From JANPEF01 sp046596055 (GTDB lineage: Bacteria > Eisenbacteria > RBG-16-71-46 > DASYSL01), in NCBI GenBank assembly GCA_046596055.1, contig JBKJNH010000141.1, positions 1-27,506 on the forward strand: a DNA stretch of 27,506 nucleotides, written 5' to 3'. Numbering within the stretch: position 1 is the stretch's first letter; every line of letters begins with the position of its first letter. Both the position numbers and the translations under genes were made by a program. Below the pieces are notes generated by a model. The model ran no database searches and was not told where the DNA came from. It worked only from the letters and a program-made list of their open reading frames with translations. Below are positions 1 through 10,460 of the stretch, one piece after another.

Positions 1-105
1 GCGATCTTGGGTGGAAGGGTCGGTGTGACGGATTGCGCGCATGATGCCCCCGGCGGGCCGTTCGTGCAAGCGATCCGGCAGCCGTTTGGCCCCGTGCGCC
101 CGTGC

Positions 106-135
106 TTGACACGGTCCCGCTGCGGCCGCATGAAT
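106..135 (+). promoter_or_regulatory. Candidate sigma70-type promoter for the prolyl oligopeptidase gene
   Basis: A perfect -35 hexamer TTGACA lies at 106-111. About 17 nt downstream is a weak -10, CATGAA at 129-134 (or ATGAAT one base later). Transcription from here would begin around 141 and give a leader of roughly 35 nt before the ATG at 177. The position also argues against a start codon at 102, which would lie upstream of the promoter. The -35 is seen directly; the -10 is poor, so the call is moderate. Confidence 0.45.
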
Positions 136-176
136 TGGGTCTTCCCCGCCCCCGAACCGGCATCCGGAGATCGCCC

Positions 177-2381
177 ATGCCCCCCTCGCGCACCGTCGCC
201 GCCCTGCTCGTCGCTTCCATGCTGTCGCTCGCGCCTTTGCTCACCGTCGCCGCCCCGCCCAAGGGGCCCCCCGTGGCGCCGATCGAGGACGTGACCGACG
301 TCCACTGGGGCGTGAAGGTGGCCGATCCCTACCGTTCCATGGAGAACGTGAAGGACGAGCGCGTCCTCGGCTGGATCAAGAGCCAGGCCGACTACACGAC
401 GGCCGTGATGGCCGCCGTGCCGCACCGGGACGAGCTGCGGGCCCGGATCGCCGAGTACGATGCCGGCCGCCCGTGGAAGGTCTTCGACATCGAACCGCAG
501 GCCGACGGCGGCCTCTTCTACCTGAAGCAGAAGGCCGACGAGAACCTGGCGAAGCTGTACTTCCGCCCGGCCGGCGGGACGACCGAGCGCCTGGTGCTCG
601 ATCCGTCGACGCGCACGCCCGCCGACGGCGGCCACTACTCGATCAGCTGGTCGCAGGCCTCGCCCGATGGAAAGCGCGTGGCCGTGGGCCTGGCGGCGTC
701 CGGATCCGAGGACGACATCCTCTACGTGATCGACGTGGCGACGGGCGCGGCGCTCGGCGACACGATCACGCGCATGGAGGCCGCCTACGTCGAGCCCATG
801 TGGCTGCCCGACGGCAGCGGCTTCTACTACTCCCGCCTGCGCGACCTGCCGCCCGACGCGCCCGCGACCGAGGGCTATCGCCTGTCGCGCGCGTTCTTCC
901 ATCGGCTGGGCACGCCGGTCGCGAACGATCCGCAGGTCTTCGGTCACGGGGACAACGCCGCGGTGGCGATGTCCGAGGAGGACTTCCCGGCGATCGAGCT
1001 ACCCGCCGGTTCGCCGTTCGCGATCGGCCGGATCACGCACGGGGACTCGAACCAGCTCACGCTGTACAGCGCGCGACTCGACGACCTGGTGGCTCGGGGC
1101 AAGGACGCAAGCTGGAAGATCATCTGCGACGTGCCCGACTCGGTGACCGGCTTCGCCGTGCACGGGAGCACGATCGACCTGGTCACCTCGCGCAATGCGC
1201 CGCGCTTCAAGGTCGTGCGCACCGATCTCGCGGCGCCCGACTTCGCCCGAGCGACGCTCGTCGTGCCGCCCGGGCCGCTGGTTGTCGACGGCATCCGGAG
1301 CGCGCAGGATGCGCTCTACGTGCAGTTCCAGCGCGGCGGCGCCGGCTCGATCGGCCGCGTGCCGCACGCTGCCGCCTCTGTCGTCGCGATGCTCGAGATG
1401 CCCGACGACTTCAAAGCTGGCGTGCTGGTGGCGGGCCACCCGGGCCTGGCCGGCGCGTTCGTCGAGACGAGGGCCTGGACGCGCGCCGGGAAGACGTATC
1501 GCTTCGATCCCGTGACCGGTCGCTTCGCCGACACGATGCTCAACCCGGTCGGCCGCTACGACGCGGTGGCGGGCTATGCGTCGATCGAGGTCGAGGCGCC
1601 CTCGCACGACGGCGTGATGGTGCCCCTGTCGATCCTCTACAAGGTCGGCGTGAAGAAGGACGGCACGAATCCCGCGTATCTCACCGGCTACGGCTCGTAC
1701 GGCATCAACCGCAACGTGAACTTCGACCCGAAGCAGCTGGCGTGGCTCGAGAAGGGTGGCATCATCGCGGTTGCCCACGTGCGTGGCGGCGGCGAGCTGG
1801 GGCAGGAGTGGCACACGGCCGGGCAGAAGGCGAACAAGCCGAACACGTGGAAGGACTTCATCGCCTGCGGCGAGTACCTGGTGCGCGAGGGCTGGACGTC
1901 GCCGGCGAAGCTCGCCGGGCAGGGCGGCAGCGCCGGCGGCATCACGATCGGGCGCGCGATCACCGAACGTCCCGACCTCTTCGCCGCCGCGCTGCTGGAC
2001 GTGGGCTCGCTCGACGCCGTGCGCATGGAGAAGACGACGAATGGCATCCCGAACATCATGGAGTTCGGGACCGTCGAGAAGCAGGACGAGTTCCACGGGC
2101 TGCTCGCGATGAGCGCGTACCATCACGTGCAGGACGGCGTGAAGTACCCCGCCGTCATGCTTTCGCACGGGATCAACGACCCGCGTGTCGAGCCGTGGCA
2201 ATCGGCGAAGATGTGCGCCCGACTGCAGGCCGCGACCGCCGGCGGCAAGCCTGTGCTGTTCCGCGTCGATTACAAGGCCGGCCACGGCATCGGCTCGACG
2301 CGCAGCCAGCAGCAGGAGACGCTGGCCGACAAGTGGGCGTTCCTCCTCTGGCAGATGGAAACCCCGAAGCCGCTGCCCTGA
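177..2381 (+). CDS. Secreted prolyl oligopeptidase (S9A serine peptidase)
   Basis: A prolyl oligopeptidase of 734 residues, which cleaves short peptides after proline. The ATG at 177 is chosen because GGAGA at 166-170 is well spaced before it and because the protein then opens with a signal peptide (charged start, hydrophobic core to about residue 25, then Ala-Ala-Pro-Pro). An in-frame start at 102 would add 25 residues overlapping the TTGACA promoter element. A seven-bladed propeller-like region fills the first two thirds. The C-terminal alpha/beta hydrolase domain holds the catalytic triad: Ser585 in GGSAGG, Asp668 in NDPRVEP and His703 in KAGHG. The triad is complete and the length is normal for the family plus a leader. 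The signal peptide suggests action in the periplasm or outside the cell, probably on peptides for nutrition. The next gene starts 2 nt after its stop. Confidence 0.93.
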   Translation: MPPSRTVAALLVASMLSLAPLLTVAAPPKGPPVAPIEDVTDVHWGVKVADPYRSMENVKDERVLGWIKSQADYTTAVMAAVPHRDELRARIAEYDAGRPWKVFDIEPQADGGLFYLKQKADENLAKLYFRPAGGTTERLVLDPSTRTPADGGHYSISWSQASPDGKRVAVGLAASGSEDDILYVIDVATGAALGDTITRMEAAYVEPMWLPDGSGFYYSRLRDLPPDAPATEGYRLSRAFFHRLGTPVANDPQVFGHGDNAAVAMSEEDFPAIELPAGSPFAIGRITHGDSNQLTLYSARLDDLVARGKDASWKIICDVPDSVTGFAVHGSTIDLVTSRNAPRFKVVRTDLAAPDFARATLVVPPGPLVVDGIRSAQDALYVQFQRGGAGSIGRVPHAAASVVAMLEMPDDFKAGVLVAGHPGLAGAFVETRAWTRAGKTYRFDPVTGRFADTMLNPVGRYDAVAGYASIEVEAPSHDGVMVPLSILYKVGVKKDGTNPAYLTGYGSYGINRNVNFDPKQLAWLEKGGIIAVAHVRGGGELGQEWHTAGQKANKPNTWKDFIACGEYLVREGWTSPAKLAGQGGSAGGITIGRAITERPDLFAAALLDVGSLDAVRMEKTTNGIPNIMEFGTVEKQDEFHGLLAMSAYHHVQDGVKYPAVMLSHGINDPRVEPWQSAKMCARLQAATAGGKPVLFRVDYKAGHGIGSTRSQQQETLADKWAFLLWQMETPKPLP

Positions 2382-2383
2382 CC

Positions 2384-4312
2384 TTGGATTCCACCGCGCA
2401 CGAGCCGCGCTTCCAGTTCCAGGTCGCCGTCGCCGTGGTCGCCTTGCTCGCGATCGCGGCGTCGCTGCTTCTCGGCGCGTTCGGGCCGGCGGGGGCGACC
2501 GTCGGCGGCTTCCCATGGCGCACGCTGCCCCTGCTCGTGGCGCTCCTTCTCGGAGGGACGCCGCTCGTGATCGGCGTCGTGCGGCGCCTGTTCGCCGGCG
2601 AGTTCAGCGCCGACGCGCTGGCGGCGATCTCGATCATCACCTCGATCGTGCTCGGGGAGTATCTCGCCGGGGTCATCGTCGTGCTCATGCTCGCCGGTGG
2701 CCAGGCGCTCGAGTCGTTTGCGGCACGGCGGGCGTCCTCGGCGCTCAATGCGCTCGCCCGTCGCATGCCGACCGTCGCCCACCAGCGCGGCGAGGGGGGC
2801 CTGCGCGACATCCCGATCGGCGCGGTCGCGGTGGGCGACGAACTGGTCGTCCTCCCGCACGAGACCTGCCCCGTCGACGGCGTCGTGCTCGAGGGCCGCT
2901 CGACGATGAACGAGGCGTATCTCACCGGCGAGCCGTACTTCCAGGAGAAGATCCCCGGCGCAGCGGTTCTCTCGGGTGCGATCAACGGCGAGGGTGCGCT
3001 CGTGCTCCGCGCCGCGACGACGGCGGTGGATTCGCGCTACACGCAGATCATGGGGGTGATGCGCGAGGCCGAGCAGCGCCGCCCGCGCCTGCGTCGCCTC
3101 GGCGACCGGCTCGGCATGTGGTACACGCCGCTGGCGCTCGTCGTCGCGATCACCGCCGCCGTCGCCTCGGGCGATCCCGTGCGCTTCCTCGCCGTGCTCG
3201 TCGTGGCCACGCCGTGCCCGCTCATCATCGCGATCCCGGTGGCGATCATCGGCGCGGTGTCGCTCGCGGCGCGGAAGGGGATCATCGTCCGCGATCCCAG
3301 CGTGCTCGAGGAGATCGACACCTGTCGCACGGCGATCTTCGACAAGACGGGAACGCTCACCTACGGCGAGCCCCGCGTGAGCGAAGTGCTCGCGCTGGGC
3401 GGCAACGCGCGCGATCGCGTGCTGGCGCGCGTCGCGAGCGTCGAGCGCTACTCGCGCCACCCGCTCGCCGCGGCGATCCACCGCGCCGCCGACGATGCGA
3501 AGCTGGCGATCGATCCTGCGACCGCGGTGAACGAGCGGCCGGGGCACGGACTCCAGGGCACGGTGGACGGCGTGCTGGTCGAGGTCACCAGTCGCAAGGC
3601 GCTGGCCGGTCGGGTCGACGCGACGGCGCTTCCCGAGACGGGCGGCGGGCTCGAGAGCGTCGTCTTGTTCGACGGCGCCCTTGCCGCGCTGATCCGCTTT
3701 CGCGACGAGGTGCGCACCGAGGGTGGGGCCTTCGTCCAGCATCTCGAGCCGCGTCACGGGTTCGATCGCGTGTTGCTCGTCTCGGGGGACCGCGAGAGCG
3801 AGGTGCGTCATCTTGCCCAGCAGGTCGGGATCACCGAGGTGTTCGCCAGCCAGAGCCCGGAGCAGAAGCTCGCCATCGTGCGGGCCGAGACCGCGCGCGC
3901 GCCGACGCTGTTCATGGGCGACGGCATCAACGACGCACCGGCGCTCGCGGCCGCGACCGTGGGCGTGGCCTTCGGCCAGGGCAGCGACGTCACGGCCGAG
4001 GCCGCCGGCGCGGTCGTGCTCGACAGCTCGCTGGCGCGCGTCGACGAGCTCCTGCACATCGGTCGCCGCATGCGCGCGATCGCGCTGCAGAGCGCGGTGG
4101 GGGGCATCGCACTTTCGATCGTCGGCATGGGCGCCGCGGCGCTCGGGTATCTGCCACCCGTTGCCGGCGCGCTGCTGCAGGAAGCGATCGACGTGCTGGC
4201 CGTCCTCAACGCGCTGCGCGCGTCGTTCGCTCCCGGGGTGCTGGCAGACTTCGAGGGCGCGGCCGAGGCGCTGGCCGAACGAAGCGTGGCGCCGCCCCGT
4301 GGCGGCGGGTAG
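2384..4312 (+). CDS. Heavy-metal translocating P-type ATPase (P1B, CPx type)
   Basis: An integral membrane pump of 642 residues that couples ATP hydrolysis to movement of a transition metal ion. All core motifs are present: TGEP at 181-184 in the actuator domain, the membrane metal-site motif TPCP with Cys278, the phosphorylation motif DKTGTLT with Asp320, the His359-Pro360 pair of the nucleotide-binding domain, and GDGINDAP from 512. There is no N-terminal HMA (CxxC) metal-binding domain; the protein starts a few residues before its first membrane helix. The TTG at 2384, 2 nt after the prolyl oligopeptidase stop, is the best start seen (CTG at 2378 is the alternative), and no strong ribosome site precedes it, which fits translational coupling. 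The membrane motif is Thr-Pro-Cys-Pro rather than CPC or SPC, so I do not assign the metal. Confidence 0.92.
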   Translation: MDSTAHEPRFQFQVAVAVVALLAIAASLLLGAFGPAGATVGGFPWRTLPLLVALLLGGTPLVIGVVRRLFAGEFSADALAAISIITSIVLGEYLAGVIVVLMLAGGQALESFAARRASSALNALARRMPTVAHQRGEGGLRDIPIGAVAVGDELVVLPHETCPVDGVVLEGRSTMNEAYLTGEPYFQEKIPGAAVLSGAINGEGALVLRAATTAVDSRYTQIMGVMREAEQRRPRLRRLGDRLGMWYTPLALVVAITAAVASGDPVRFLAVLVVATPCPLIIAIPVAIIGAVSLAARKGIIVRDPSVLEEIDTCRTAIFDKTGTLTYGEPRVSEVLALGGNARDRVLARVASVERYSRHPLAAAIHRAADDAKLAIDPATAVNERPGHGLQGTVDGVLVEVTSRKALAGRVDATALPETGGGLESVVLFDGALAALIRFRDEVRTEGGAFVQHLEPRHGFDRVLLVSGDRESEVRHLAQQVGITEVFASQSPEQKLAIVRAETARAPTLFMGDGINDAPALAAATVGVAFGQGSDVTAEAAGAVVLDSSLARVDELLHIGRRMRAIALQSAVGGIALSIVGMGAAALGYLPPVAGALLQEAIDVLAVLNALRASFAPGVLADFEGAAEALAERSVAPPRGGG

Positions 4313-4315
4313 GCT
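4310..4315 (+). promoter_or_regulatory. Possible -10 element (TAGGCT) for a leaderless transcript
   Basis: TAGGCT fits TANNNT and ends 6 nt before the ATG at 4322, so transcription would start at or next to the start codon. The same spacing is seen before tgt. Its first three bases are also the stop codon of the P-ATPase gene. No convincing -35 is visible, and a six-base match can occur by chance. Confidence 0.22.
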
Positions 4316-4321
4316 GGACGA

Positions 4322-4579
4322 ATGGAACGCCGCAGCGTCGAAGCCATCATCGGGGCCCTGAACGCGTCGAACGGACCCCGCATGAGCGCCGACGACCCGA
4401 CGACGGCGCGAGATGGGGGTTGGGATCGCGGCTACGAAGGCCATGCCGACGCCCAGCGGCGGCGCATTGCTGCACTACCGTTGTGGTTGCGGATCGAGTG
4501 GCTCGAGGAGATGCAGCGACTCATGACGCACATGCAGCGCAACGCCCCGCCGAAGTCCCCCGACGACCCCTCTTCCTGA
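4322..4579 (+). CDS. Small hypothetical protein
   Basis: An 85-residue protein that I do not recognise. The C-terminal half looks structured: a segment with Gly-Trp-Asp and Gly-His around 33-41, a basic run QRRR at 45-48, then an amphipathic stretch from about 50 to 73 containing LPLWLRIEWLEEMQRL. The first 20 or so residues are less convincing, and an in-frame ATG at 4382 is an alternative start. There is no membrane segment or signal peptide. It fills most of the gap between the P-ATPase and phosphoketolase genes on the same strand. Codon use (mostly G/C third positions) and the structured C-terminus favour a real gene. No function can be given from sequence or context. Confidence 0.6.
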   Translation: MERRSVEAIIGALNASNGPRMSADDPTTARDGGWDRGYEGHADAQRRRIAALPLWLRIEWLEEMQRLMTHMQRNAPPKSPDDPSS

Positions 4580-4589
4580 ATCGAGTTCC

Positions 4590-7006
4590 ATGACTCCTCG
4601 ACGTGCGACACCCGGCCCCGCCCTCCTGCGTCGCATGGACGCGTGGTGGCGCGCGGCGAACTATCTCTCCGTCGGCCAGATCTATCTCTACGACAATCCG
4701 CTGCTCAAGCGACCGCTCACCGTCGAGGACGTCAAGCCGCGCCTGCTGGGCCACTGGGGAACGACGCCCGGCCTCAACTTCATCTACGTGCACCTCAATC
4801 GCCTCATCGTCGAGCGCGACGTGAGCGTGCTCTACGTGTGCGGTCCCGGGCACGGCGGTCCTGGCATGGTCGCCAACACGTGGCTCGAGGGCGTCTACAG
4901 CGAGGTGTATCCCGACGTGTCGCGGGACGAGGAGGGGATGAAGCGGCTGTTCACCCAGTTCTCGTTTCCGGGCGGCATCCCGAGCCATGTCGCGCCCGAG
5001 ACGCCGGGCTCGATCCACGAGGGCGGCGAGCTGGGCTACGCGCTCGCGCATGCGTTCGGCGCGGCGTTCGATAATCCCGATCTCGTCGTCGCCTGCGTGA
5101 TCGGCGACGGCGAGGCCGAGACCGGCCCGCTGGCGGCGAGCTGGCACGGCAACAAGTTCCTGAACCCCGCGCGCGATGGCGCCGTGCTGCCCATCCTGCA
5201 CCTGAACGGGGCGAAGATCGCGGGGCCGACGTTTCTCGCGCGCATCCCGCGCCCCGAGTTGGCCGCGTATCTCACGGGCTGCGGCTGGGACCCGATCTTC
5301 GTCGATTGCGACGATCCCATGCCCGCGCATCGCGCCATGGCGCGCGCCATGGACCGCGCGTTCGCCGCGATCGCGAAGGCGCAGGCGGTCGCGCGCCGCA
5401 AGGGCGCGCGCGTGGGGCGGATCGTGCGTCCTCGCTGGCCGATGATCGTCCTCGTCAGCCCCAAGGGGTGGACCGGTCCCGCAAAGGTCGACGGGAAGAA
5501 GGTCGAGGGAACGTTCCGCTCGCACCAGGTCCCGCTTGCCGACGTGCACCACCATCCCGAGCGGATCGGGCAACTCGAGCGCTGGATGAAGAGCTACAAG
5601 CCGCGCGAGCTGTTCGACGCCGACGGATGCCCACGCGCCGAGATTCTCGGTCTCGCCCCGCTGGGCGAGCGCCGCATGGGCGCGAACCCGCACGCCAACG
5701 GCGGGGCGCTGCTGCGCGACCTTCGGTTGCCCGACTTCCGCTCCTACGCGGTGACCGTGCCCACGCCGGGCTCCGTCGATGCCGAGGCGACGCGCGTGCA
5801 GGGCGACTTCATCCGCGATGTCATGGAGAAGAACGCGGATCACTCCAACTTTCGGGTGTTCAGTCCCGACGAGACCTCCTCGAACCGCTGGAACTCCGTG
5901 TTCGAGGTCGAGAACCGCATGACCACCGAACCGATCACGAAAGACGACGATCACCTGTCGTCCGACGGTCGCGTGCTCGAGGTGCTGAGCGAACACCTGT
6001 GCGAGGGCTGGCTCGAGGGGTATCTCCTGACCGGGCGGCACGGATTCTTCTCGTGCTACGAGGCATTCATCCACATCGTCGACTCGATGTTCAACCAGCA
6101 CGCCAAGTGGCTCAAGTCGACGCGCGAGATCCCGTGGCGGCGGCCGATCGCGTCGCTCAACATCCTGCTCTCGTCGCACGTCTGGCGGCAGGACCACAAC
6201 GGGTTCAGCCACCAGGACCCGGGCTTCATCGATCACGTCGTGAACAAGAAGGCCGATGTCATCCGCGTCTACCTGCCGCCCGACGCGAACACCCTGCTGT
6301 CGGTGACCGATCACTGCCTGCGCAGCCGGAACCTGGTGAACGTGATCGTCGCCGGCAAGCAGTCCGCACCGCAGTGGCTCGACATGGACGCGGCGGTCCG
6401 CCACACGACGGCGGGAGTCTCCCTGTGGGAGTGGGCGTCGAACGATCGGGGCGGCGAACCCGACGTCGTCATGGCCTGTGCCGGAGACGTGCCCACGCTC
6501 GAGACCCTGGCTGCGGTCGAGTTGCTTCGCGTCCATGCGCCCGACCTCAAGGTGCGCGTCGTCAACGTCGTCGACCTGATGACGCTGCAGCCCGAGAGCG
6601 AGCACCCGCACGGGCTGTCGGATCGCGACTTCGACACGTTGTTCACCGTCGACAAGCCGATCATCTTCGCGTTCCACGGCTATCCCTGGCTGATCCATCG
6701 CCTCTCCTACCGGCGGACGAACCACGCCAACCTTCACGTGCGCGGCTTCAAGGAGGAGGGGACGACGACCACGCCGTTCGACATGGTCGTGCTCAACGAC
6801 CTCGATCGCTTCCACCTGGTCACCGATGTGATCGACCGCGTGCCGGGACTCGGCGCCCGTGCGGCGTACGCGAAGAAGGCGATGGCCGACTCGCTGGTCG
6901 AGCATGGCGAGTACATCCGCCGCCACGGCGAGGACCTGCCCGCAATCCGCGAATGGCGCTGGGCCGGCCCGACGCCGGCCACGACTCGCCCCAAGGGGAA
7001 GCGCGC

Positions 7007-7010
<4 letters not shown>
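4590..7010 (+). CDS. xfp: Phosphoketolase (xylulose-5-phosphate/fructose-6-phosphate)
   Basis: A thiamine-diphosphate enzyme of 806 residues, full length for the family. It splits xylulose 5-phosphate (or fructose 6-phosphate) with phosphate into acetyl phosphate and glyceraldehyde 3-phosphate (or erythrose 4-phosphate). Near the N-terminus are the family signature WRAANYLSVGQIYL, the GPGHGGPG motif from residue 85, PETPGSIHEGGELGYAL around 137-153, and the ThDP/Mg motif GDGEAETGP from 172. The middle domain has FSPDETSSNRW, and the C-terminal third looks intact. The ATG at 4590 gives a short extension before the conserved core; no strong ribosome site is seen. Its last codons overlap the acetate kinase start by 4 nt (GTGA). 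That kinase uses its product, so the pair forms an ATP-yielding acetate pathway. Whether it prefers xylulose or fructose phosphate cannot be told from sequence alone. Confidence 0.96.
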
Positions 7011-8235
<1,225 letters not shown>

Positions 8236-8239
<4 letters not shown>

Positions 8240-8784
8240 CCGTCCTCGAGACCGAGCGGCTGATCCTCCGCCGTCTCGAGCCCGGCGATCTCCACGCGCT
8301 GTACGCGCTCTACCGCGACCCCGAGGTGCGCCGCCACTTTCCCGAGGGGACCCTCACGTTCGAGCAGACGAAGGAGGAACTCGACTGGTTCCTCGACGGA
8401 CATCCGTCCGACGCACGCCTCGGGCTCTGGGCCACGATCGAGAGATCGAGCGGGCACTTCGTCGGCCGCTGCGGCCTGCTCCCGTGGACGATCGAGGGAC
8501 AGGCCGAGATCGAGGTGGCCTACCTGATCGACCCCGCGTTCCAGGGGCGGGGCTTCGCCACCGAGGCGACGCTCGGGATCGTGCGCCACGCCTTCGAGAC
8601 GCTGCACGTGCCGAGGCTGATCAGCCTGATCGGCGCACAGAATGCGGCGTCGCGCCGCGTCGCCGAAAAGGCGGGGATGGCGTTCGAGAAGGAGATCGTC
8701 GACGACCTTGGTCTGGCCATGGTCTACGCGCAGGCGAACCCGCTGGGGGGCTTCGATCTTTCGAGCTTCGATCTCGAGGCCTGA
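8236..8784 (+). CDS. GNAT N-acetyltransferase, RimJ/RimL-like
   Basis: A 182-residue GNAT-fold protein of the RimJ/RimL group, whose members transfer acetyl from acetyl-CoA to N-terminal amines or small amines. The GTG at 8236 overlaps the acetate kinase stop by 4 nt and places the typical opening TERLILRRLEPGD at residues 6-18. The acetyl-CoA pyrophosphate loop is QGRGFATEA at 103-111, preceded by VAYLIDPAF (beta4), and the C-terminal NAASRRVAEKAGM segment is characteristic. The substrate cannot be read from sequence. Coupling to phosphoketolase and acetate kinase is suggestive of a link with the acetyl pool, but this is only context. A promoter for the next gene starts within its stop region. 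Confidence 0.88.
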
Positions 8785-8809
8785 CAAGGGACGGGCTCGG
8801 TGCTACCCT
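8781..8809 (+). promoter_or_regulatory. Sigma70-type extended -10 promoter for the flavoprotein oxidase
   Basis: CTGACA at 8781-8786 (5 of 6 matches to TTGACA) is separated by 17 nt from TACCCT at 8804-8809, which is preceded by TGC (the TGn extended -10). A GGAGGG ribosome site follows at 8835-8840 and the ATG at 8848. The geometry is ideal, so the oxidase is probably transcribed on its own. Confidence 0.6.
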
Positions 8810-8847
8810 CGCCGCCTCGCCGACCCACTTGCACGGAGGGTTTCTCG

Positions 8848-10269
8848 ATGACGGATTTCCGCAGGTCCTCGGGGGGCACGATCGCCCTCTCCAGCGAACA
8901 GCTCGACTCACTTCGCGGCTCGCTCCGCGGTCCCCTCCTCCTCGCCGGCGACGCCGGCTACGACGCCGCACGCGCGGTCTGGAACGCGATGATCGACCGC
9001 CGTCCCGCGGCGATCGTGCGCGCGCATGGCGCCGGCGACGTCGTCCAGGCGGTCAACTTCGCGCGCACCCACAGCCTGATGCTCGCGGTCAAGGGCGGCG
9101 GTCACAACATTGCCGGCAATGCGACGTGCGACGGCGGCCTCATGCTCGATCTCTCGCTCATGCGCTCCGTGCGGGTCGAGCCCTCGCGCAAGCGCGCCCG
9201 CGTCGAGCCGGGGGCGCTGCTGTCGGATTTCGACCGCGAGACGCAGGCTTTCGGCCTGTCCACCCCGACGGGCATCAACTCGACGACCGGCATGGCCGGG
9301 CTGACGCTGGGCGGGGGGTTTGGCTGGCAGAGCCGCAAGCGCGGACTCACGATCGACAACCTGGTAAGCGTCGACGTCGTGCTCGCCTCGGGTGAGCTGG
9401 TCGAGGCCAACGCCAAGAAGAACCCCGACCTGTTCTGGGCCGTGCGCGGCGGCGGCGGCAACTTTGGCGTCGTCACCTCCTTCGAGTATCGCCTGCACAA
9501 GCACGGACCCGAAGTGTACGCGGGGCTCATCGTCTATCCGTTCGACGAGGCAAAGGCGGTGTTCGAGGGTTATCGCAAGTTCACCGCCGAGGCGGCCGAG
9601 GAGATGACCGCGTGGCTCGTGTTGCGCAAGGCGCCGCCGCTGCCGTTCCTGCCCGCGAAGGTGCACGGCAAGGAGGTCGTGGTCGTCGCATTCTGCTGGA
9701 TCGGGTCGCCGCGCCGTGGCAAGTCGATGGCGGCGCCGTTGCGCAAGTTCGGCAAGCGCGCCGGCGAGCACGTCGGCGTGATGCCGTTCGCCGGCTGGCA
9801 GACCGCGTTCGATCCGCTGCTCGAGCCAGGGGCGCGTAACTACTGGAAGTCCCATGACCTGCAGACGCTGACCGGCGACGTCGAGGGCATCCTGCTCGAT
9901 GCGATCGGCCGCCTGCCCACCCCCGAGTGCGAGGTCTTCGTCGGCCACCTGGGCGCGGCGGTCAATCGCGTTCCCGTGGGCGACACGCCGTATCCGCACC
10001 GCGACATCGACTTCGTCGTCAACGTGCACACGCGCTGGCGCGAGGCGGCAGAGGACGCGGGGTGCATCGCCTGGGCGCGCGGCCTGTTCGACGCGCTCAC
10101 GCCGCACGCGACCGGCGGCGTGTACGTCAACTTCATGCCCGAGGATGAGACGCAGCGCGTCGCGAAGGGCGCGTACGGCCCGAACTACGACCGCCTCGTC
10201 GGGATCAAGTCGAAGTACGACCCGCAGAACCTGTTCTGCCTCAACCAGAATATCCCGCCGAAGGGCTGA
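8848..10269 (+). CDS. FAD-dependent oxidase, berberine bridge enzyme (BBE)-like
   Basis: A 473-residue flavoprotein of the VAO/PCMH superfamily, with an N-terminal FAD-binding domain (PF01565 type, about residues 45-200) and a C-terminal BBE domain ending in YDPQNLFCLNQNIPP. Relatives oxidise sugars, alcohols or secondary metabolites using oxygen. His86 in KGGGHNIAG matches the histidine that carries the covalent 8-alpha flavin link. At the site where bicovalent enzymes have the second attachment cysteine this protein reads GINSTTGMAG, so the flavin is probably held by one bond only. GGGFGW follows. The start at 8848 is set by GGAGGG 7 nt upstream; an in-frame ATG at 8800 lies in the promoter. 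No signal peptide is seen. The substrate is unknown. Confidence 0.9.
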   Translation: MTDFRRSSGGTIALSSEQLDSLRGSLRGPLLLAGDAGYDAARAVWNAMIDRRPAAIVRAHGAGDVVQAVNFARTHSLMLAVKGGGHNIAGNATCDGGLMLDLSLMRSVRVEPSRKRARVEPGALLSDFDRETQAFGLSTPTGINSTTGMAGLTLGGGFGWQSRKRGLTIDNLVSVDVVLASGELVEANAKKNPDLFWAVRGGGGNFGVVTSFEYRLHKHGPEVYAGLIVYPFDEAKAVFEGYRKFTAEAAEEMTAWLVLRKAPPLPFLPAKVHGKEVVVVAFCWIGSPRRGKSMAAPLRKFGKRAGEHVGVMPFAGWQTAFDPLLEPGARNYWKSHDLQTLTGDVEGILLDAIGRLPTPECEVFVGHLGAAVNRVPVGDTPYPHRDIDFVVNVHTRWREAAEDAGCIAWARGLFDALTPHATGGVYVNFMPEDETQRVAKGAYGPNYDRLVGIKSKYDPQNLFCLNQNIPPKG

Positions 10270-10460
10270 GCGAGCGCGAGGGACCGCACCATGATCATCG
10301 CCACCTGCTCACCGCCGACGAGCGCACCGCGCTCGATGCGGGCCTCGCGCGGTGGTGGCCCGACTGCGGGCCGCGCACGGCGATGCGATCAACCTCCCCC
10401 GATGCGCCGCGTGCAGGCGCGTGTTGCGCGGTCGGGTGGGTCGAACACCTCGCGCCGGGG
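10270..10460. other. Gap between two convergent genes, with one hairpin
   Basis: These 191 nt separate the 3' ends of the oxidase gene (+) and malQ (-). They hold a strong G+C hairpin at 10355-10374. One plus-strand frame stays open from 10266 with mainly G/C-ending codons for about 40 codons, but it has no good start and matches nothing I recognise. No other feature is seen. Confidence 0.4.
10355..10374. terminator. Hairpin in the convergent gap, possible bidirectional terminator
   Basis: The inverted repeat has a GTGGCCCG/CGGGCCGC stem (8 bp including one G.U pair) closed by the loop ACTG. It lies between two genes that converge, where a shared terminator is expected. There is no T tract on either side, so classic intrinsic termination is not demonstrated. 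Confidence 0.3.

Noticed and set aside
1..42. Possible start of a divergent minus-strand gene (ATG at 42, 14 codons to the window edge)
   Set aside because: Too short to judge; no ribosome site or recognisable sequence.
102..176. Longer start for the prolyl oligopeptidase
   Set aside because: It would put the TTGACA promoter element inside the gene and add sequence before a clear signal peptide; the ATG at 177 has a good ribosome site.
2270..4444. A 724-codon minus-strand open frame opposite the P-ATPase
   Set aside because: Low-complexity Arg/His-rich translation typical of antisense frames; the P-ATPase motifs are on the plus strand.
4521..6926. An 801-codon minus-strand open frame opposite phosphoketolase
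   Set aside because: An antisense shadow produced by high G+C; the plus strand codes a complete conserved enzyme.
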